Positions 61,182-64,000 of a stretch of 64,000 nucleotides of DNA are shown piece after piece. Location: assembly GCA_002256245.1 (NCBI GenBank), contig NKIU01000003.1, positions 310,001 to 374,000 of the forward strand. The letters run 5' to 3'. The DNA is from Pseudorhodobacter sp. PARRP1 (GTDB lineage: Bacteria; Pseudomonadota; Alphaproteobacteria; Rhodobacterales; Rhodobacteraceae). A program made the position numbers and the translations under genes. The notes under the pieces were generated by a model. That model did not search any database. It was given only the letters and a program-made list of their open reading frames with translations, and was not told the origin of the DNA. The stretch's first letter is position 1; each line of letters starts with the position of its first letter.

Positions 61182-62192
61182 CTAGTCATTCGGCGGCATT
61201 GCCCCCGCCAGCCCCCGCAAGCCCACCAACCGCCGCCGCTCGTCATTCGGGTTGACCCCGAACGCCTCGGCATAGTGCTTGGTCATCGGGGTCGAACTGG
61301 CGTAACCCACCGATTGCGCGATCTCGCGGATGCTCTGGGTGGAATACAGCACGCGCTGTCGCGCCTTGCGCAGCCGCATCAGCCGGTAATATTTCAGCGG
61401 GCTTTGCCCGGTCGCCTGCTTGAAGCACCGCTCCAGATGCCGCTCTGACATCGCCAAGGCTTCCGCCACATCGGCGATCTGCAACGGGTCTTCGATATGC
61501 TCGGCAAAGATGCTGATCGCCGCGCGCACGGTGTCGGGCAGCAGATCATCGGTGCCGCCCTGCTTTTGCACCGGCACCTTTTGGGCTGCATCCTCGGTGC
61601 GCACAAACGGGTGCTGAAACCAGCAGGCCACTTCGGTCATCGTATCGCGGCCCAAGCGTTCCTCGATCAGCCGCAGCATCAGATCGAACACCGCACCCGC
61701 ACCCGATGCGGTATAGCGCCGCCGATCCCGCAGGATCACGGCTTGGCTCGCTTGCATGTCAGGAAACTCGGTCTTGAACGCCGCCTCATAGCACCAATGC
61801 ACCGACACCGCGTGCCGCTCCATCACGCCCGAGCGCACCAGCGGGAAGATCCCGCCCGAAAACCCGCCCAAAACCACGCCGGAACGATCAAGCCAGCGCA
61901 CCTGAGCATTGCCACGCTTGGGGTTCTGGAACTGCGCGGTCGGGGCGGACAGGAAGAACAGATAATCCAAGCCCACCGCGTCTTGCAGCGTCACATCGGG
62001 GTCAAACCGCACCTCGGCGGAAGACCGGATCGGGCTTGCCGCCTCGCCAATCAAAGCCCATGAAAATTCGCGCCGCCCGGTGATTTCATTGGCCGCCCGC
62101 AACGGCTCGATGGCCGAGGTCAGACAGGCCATCGGAAAGCCGGGAAACAGCAAAAAGCCCAATGTGGCGGCGGTATCTCGGTGCAGGCTCAT
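61182..62192 (-). CDS. GlxA/GbdR-like AraC-family regulator
   Basis: The 336-residue protein has an N-terminal DJ-1/PfpI-like (class I amidotransferase-like) sensor domain (LGFLLFPGFPMACLTSAIEPLRAAN to about residue 200). A C-terminal AraC DNA-binding domain follows (LQIADVAEALAMSERHLERCFKQATGQSPLKYYRLMRLRKARQRVL and IREIAQSVGYASSTPMTKHYAEAFG). Relatives such as GbdR and SouR regulate glycine betaine, dimethylglycine and sarcosine catabolism, which fits the soxBDAG neighbours. It is divergent from the XRE-cupin gene with a 57-bp shared gap. Confidence 0.87.
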   Translation of the reverse strand: MSLHRDTAATLGFLLFPGFPMACLTSAIEPLRAANEITGRREFSWALIGEAASPIRSSAEVRFDPDVTLQDAVGLDYLFFLSAPTAQFQNPKRGNAQVRWLDRSGVVLGGFSGGIFPLVRSGVMERHAVSVHWCYEAAFKTEFPDMQASQAVILRDRRRYTASGAGAVFDLMLRLIEERLGRDTMTEVACWFQHPFVRTEDAAQKVPVQKQGGTDDLLPDTVRAAISIFAEHIEDPLQIADVAEALAMSERHLERCFKQATGQSPLKYYRLMRLRKARQRVLYSTQSIREIAQSVGYASSTPMTKHYAEAFGVNPNDERRRLVGLRGLAGAMPPND

Positions 62193-62221
62193 GCGCGGGG
62201 ATTTTCTGTTGAGTGGCGGTG

Positions 62222-62240
62222 TGTTTCACGGTAGTAAACA
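62222..62240. promoter_or_regulatory. Inverted repeat between the two divergent regulators
   Basis: TGTTT-N9-AAACA, with nearby AC/GT bases that lengthen the dyad, sits in the 57-bp gap between the AraC-type and XRE-cupin genes. Either protein could bind here. Confidence 0.35.
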
Positions 62241-62249
62241 AGGGTAACA

Positions 62250-62933
62250 GTGATCGCAGACAGAGCCGGTGTCATGGACAACAACGCAGACGACCCCATT
62301 CTGCCCCGCGCCAAGCCTGCGTTCGACCAGGACCCGCACCGCGTCCGCGAGTTGTCCGAGCGCAATCTGGAAATGGCCATCGGCCGTTCGGTGCGCGCCT
62401 TCCGCCGCGCCCAAGGCATGACGGTGGCCGACCTTGCGGGCGTCACGGGCCTGTCCATCGGGATGCTGTCAAAGATCGAAAACGGCATCACTTCGCCCTC
62501 GCTGACCACGCTGCAAATCCTGTCACACGCGTTCTCCACCCCGGTCACCTCGTTCTTCCGTGGCTTTGAGGAACGCCGCGAGGTGCAGCATGTCAAGGCC
62601 GGGGATCACATTGAAATCGAGCGCCGCGGCACGCGCGCGGGCCATCAGTATCACCTGCTGGGCCATATCGGATCGAACGATTCCGGGGTGTTGGTGGAGC
62701 CTTACCTGATCACGCTGACCACCGAATCCGACACGTTCCCGGCGTTTCAGCACGACGGGATCGAGCTTTTGTATATGCTGGAGGGAGAGGTCGAATACCG
62801 TCATGGTGATCAGCTTTTCCATTTGAAACCGGGGGATAGCCTGTTCTTCGACGCCGACGCCCAGCACGGGCCAGAGGTTCTGGTGAAATTGCCGGCGCGG
62901 TATTTGTCGATCATCTCTTATAAGCAGGCCTGA
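62250..62933 (+). CDS. XRE-cupin transcription regulator
   Basis: The 227-residue protein has an XRE-type HTH (IGRSVRAFRRAQGMTVADLAGVTGLSIGMLSKIENGITSPSL, about 45-86) followed by a cupin domain (HDGIELLYMLEGEVEYRHGD and LKPGDSLFFDADAQHGPEV) with metal-type His/Glu positions. Such regulators sense small metabolites and often control amine or amino-acid catabolism. The GTG at 62250 has AAGGG six bases upstream; the ATG at 62274 lacks a visible ribosome-binding site but is also possible. Confidence 0.85.
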   Translation: MIADRAGVMDNNADDPILPRAKPAFDQDPHRVRELSERNLEMAIGRSVRAFRRAQGMTVADLAGVTGLSIGMLSKIENGITSPSLTTLQILSHAFSTPVTSFFRGFEERREVQHVKAGDHIEIERRGTRAGHQYHLLGHIGSNDSGVLVEPYLITLTTESDTFPAFQHDGIELLYMLEGEVEYRHGDQLFHLKPGDSLFFDADAQHGPEVLVKLPARYLSIISYKQA

Positions 62934-62961
62934 ACTATCTGACTTAACTTCCGAACCGTCC

Positions 62962-63142
62962 AGAAACTCTGCGGGGCAGAGTTTCTAGGTGAGTTGCTCA
63001 TAAGGCGGAACGCCGTTGAGCAAGGGGCGCTGTCCAGCAAACCGATCATGCGCCAATCGAGCCGCGCCTGACTGGGCTGGCGCGGAAACGCGCCTGCCGA
63101 GGGCAGGCAGGCGCGGCCCGATTTGGCGCGGGCCAAATCGGG
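62962..63142 (-). repeat. Palindromic intergenic repeat, copy C, inverted
   Basis: Read on the minus strand, this copy has the same block order as copies A and B. A CCCGATTTGG/CCAAATCGGG hairpin comes first, then the CCGCGCCTGCCTGCCC and GGCAGGCGCGTTTCCGCGCC blocks, GCGCCCCTTGCTCAACGGCG and GCCTTATGAGCAAC. It closes with an AGAAACTCTG/CAGAGTTTCT hairpin. It lies between the convergent XRE-cupin and DUF3445 genes. Confidence 0.8.
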
Positions 63143-63151
63143 CAAGGGCGG

Positions 63152-64000
63152 TCATTCCGGCGCAAACCCCGGGCTGGTCGGCAAGCCATCGTCAAACGGC
63201 GCGAGATAGTCCAGCATCAAGGCCTTGTTGCGGATAAAGCCCTTGTAGGTCGCCAGTTCGTCGGGAATATCACGCACCACCCGGTGCATCCGGCGCGCCC
63301 ATTTCGGCACCGTCACCAGATCCTGAAAGCTGATCAGATAGCAGCGGATCGGAAAGGCGATGGCATTGGATCGCGGCAGGCGGTGCAGAGTCTGCAACTC
63401 CACCCGCAGATGCTGCCTACGGCCCACCGTCTCGGGCGTCATCGTGGTTTTCGACGGGCCCCATTTGGGATAATTCTCGGGCGAGGTGTCCAGCAGCGGA
63501 TCAACCGTCATCGTCCAGTTGAACCGCCGCACCGGGGCGCCGTGCTGCAACTTCAGCAGAAACTTCAACGCGCGGTCGAAAATCCCGGCCTGATGCGCCA
63601 AGGGCACCGGAGCGTGCCACTGCTTGAAACTCATGCCGATGTCGAAATCAAGGCTCCAATCGGCTTGGGTCGTCACCATCCCAGCCTCAATCCATAAATC
63701 ATCATCCCGCTGATCTTGCAGGGTAAAATCCCCCTGCGTCTGCCGAGTGATATATTCCATCGGCCCACATGGCAGGGTCGAGGCATCCATGAAGGTAAAC
63801 CGTTGCTCAATCTGCAAAGGCCGGTTGATCCAATGCCACTGATTGCCGTCGCGGTGCAGCGAGAACCAGTGCGGATAATCCCGCGCCTTGCTCTCCATGA
63901 TCAACTCCAGCAGATCCCAGCCCGCCAGTTCCATATGCGGCAGGCTTTGGCAGCGCAAAGGATCATCCGCCAACACCTGCGCCCGGTCGCGCATTTCCGA
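63152..64000 (-). CDS. DUF3445 haem-dependent oxidative N-demethylase-like protein, 5' end outside the window
   Basis: The frame is open to the window end, so the N-terminus is missing; 282 residues are visible. The sequence matches DUF3445: LPHMELAGWDLLELIMESKARDYPHWFSL, then LHRLPRSNAIAFPIRCYLISFQDLVTVPKWARRMHRVVRDIPDELATYKGF near the C-terminus. The family includes the haem-dependent oxidative N-demethylase subunit that removes methyl groups from dimethylamine. With soxBDAG and the GcvT fusion this gene points to breakdown of N-methylated amines. An ATG at 63994 is in frame but is probably internal. Confidence 0.82.
   Translation of the reverse strand, partial: SEMRDRAQVLADDPLRCQSLPHMELAGWDLLELIMESKARDYPHWFSLHRDGNQWHWINRPLQIEQRFTFMDASTLPCGPMEYITRQTQGDFTLQDQRDDDLWIEAGMVTTQADWSLDFDIGMSFKQWHAPVPLAHQAGIFDRALKFLLKLQHGAPVRRFNWTMTVDPLLDTSPENYPKWGPSKTTMTPETVGRRQHLRVELQTLHRLPRSNAIAFPIRCYLISFQDLVTVPKWARRMHRVVRDIPDELATYKGFIRNKALMLDYLAPFDDGLPTSPGFAPE

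Overview
The window is high-GC DNA with ATGA/TGATG gene overlaps and a gene repertoire typical of an alphaproteobacterium. A member of the Rhodobacteraceae fits best, judging from the serralysin-like secreted protease, the ChvE/Ggu sugar system, rhizobial/Brucella-style erythritol genes and sarcosine-oxidase-type operons. The species cannot be named from the sequence. No tRNA, rRNA, CRISPR array, insertion sequence or phage gene was seen. The window is essentially a carbohydrate and methylated-amine catabolic region with three complete CUT2-type sugar ABC transporters, a molybdate ABC transporter and ten or more transcription regulators.

Region 1 (1-3140) holds a small unknown gene and a type-I-secreted zinc metalloprotease. 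Region 2 (3201-14055) is a sugar locus of unknown substrate. A LacD-like aldolase and an unusual ROK kinase/P-loop kinase fusion diverge from a SorC-type regulator. The regulator is followed by a FrcBCA-like transporter, a PfkB kinase, a Gfo/Idh dehydrogenase, a sugar-phosphate isomerase-like protein, an alpha/beta hydrolase and a divergent ribulose-phosphate-epimerase homologue. This is the best candidate for an undescribed pathway.

Region 3 (14072-38475) is a large polyol locus. The minus-strand half encodes the EryEFG-type transporter with a DUF2291 protein, two DeoR regulators, a second FGGY kinase and GlpD-like dehydrogenase pair, and then, through 4-base overlaps, a short ModE, ModABC and a bestrophin-like channel. 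The plus-strand half encodes EryA, EryB and EryC, an iron-type alcohol dehydrogenase, EryD, a DeoR regulator, EryH (TIM-like), EryI (RpiB-like) and the dihydroxyacetone-kinase subunits DhaK and DhaL. A small transaldolase-like gene lies between on the other strand. By the Brucella/rhizobial model this converts erythritol to D-erythrose-4-phosphate. The extra kinases and dehydrogenases suggest several tetritol or tetrulose entry points.

Region 4 (38851-50373) is a non-phosphorylative pentose pathway: ChvE-GguA-GguB uptake, arabinose-type dehydrogenase, arabonate dehydratase, two different FAH-fold dehydratase candidates and ketoglutarate-semialdehyde dehydrogenase, with a divergent GbpR-like LysR regulator. 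Region 5 (50590-51870) is a gluconate pair (gluconokinase and gluconate 5-dehydrogenase) behind a perfect GntR-type operator.

Region 6 (52177-64000) concerns methylated amines and one-carbon units: a DUF1989-GcvT fusion, a DMT-family exporter, a SoxBDAG heterotetrameric sarcosine-oxidase-like enzyme whose delta subunit has no cysteine, a GbdR-like AraC regulator, an XRE-cupin regulator and a DUF3445 haem-dependent N-demethylase cut by the window end. Three copies of a palindromic intergenic repeat of about 160-180 bp, and two related GC-rich hairpin repeats, are scattered through this part.
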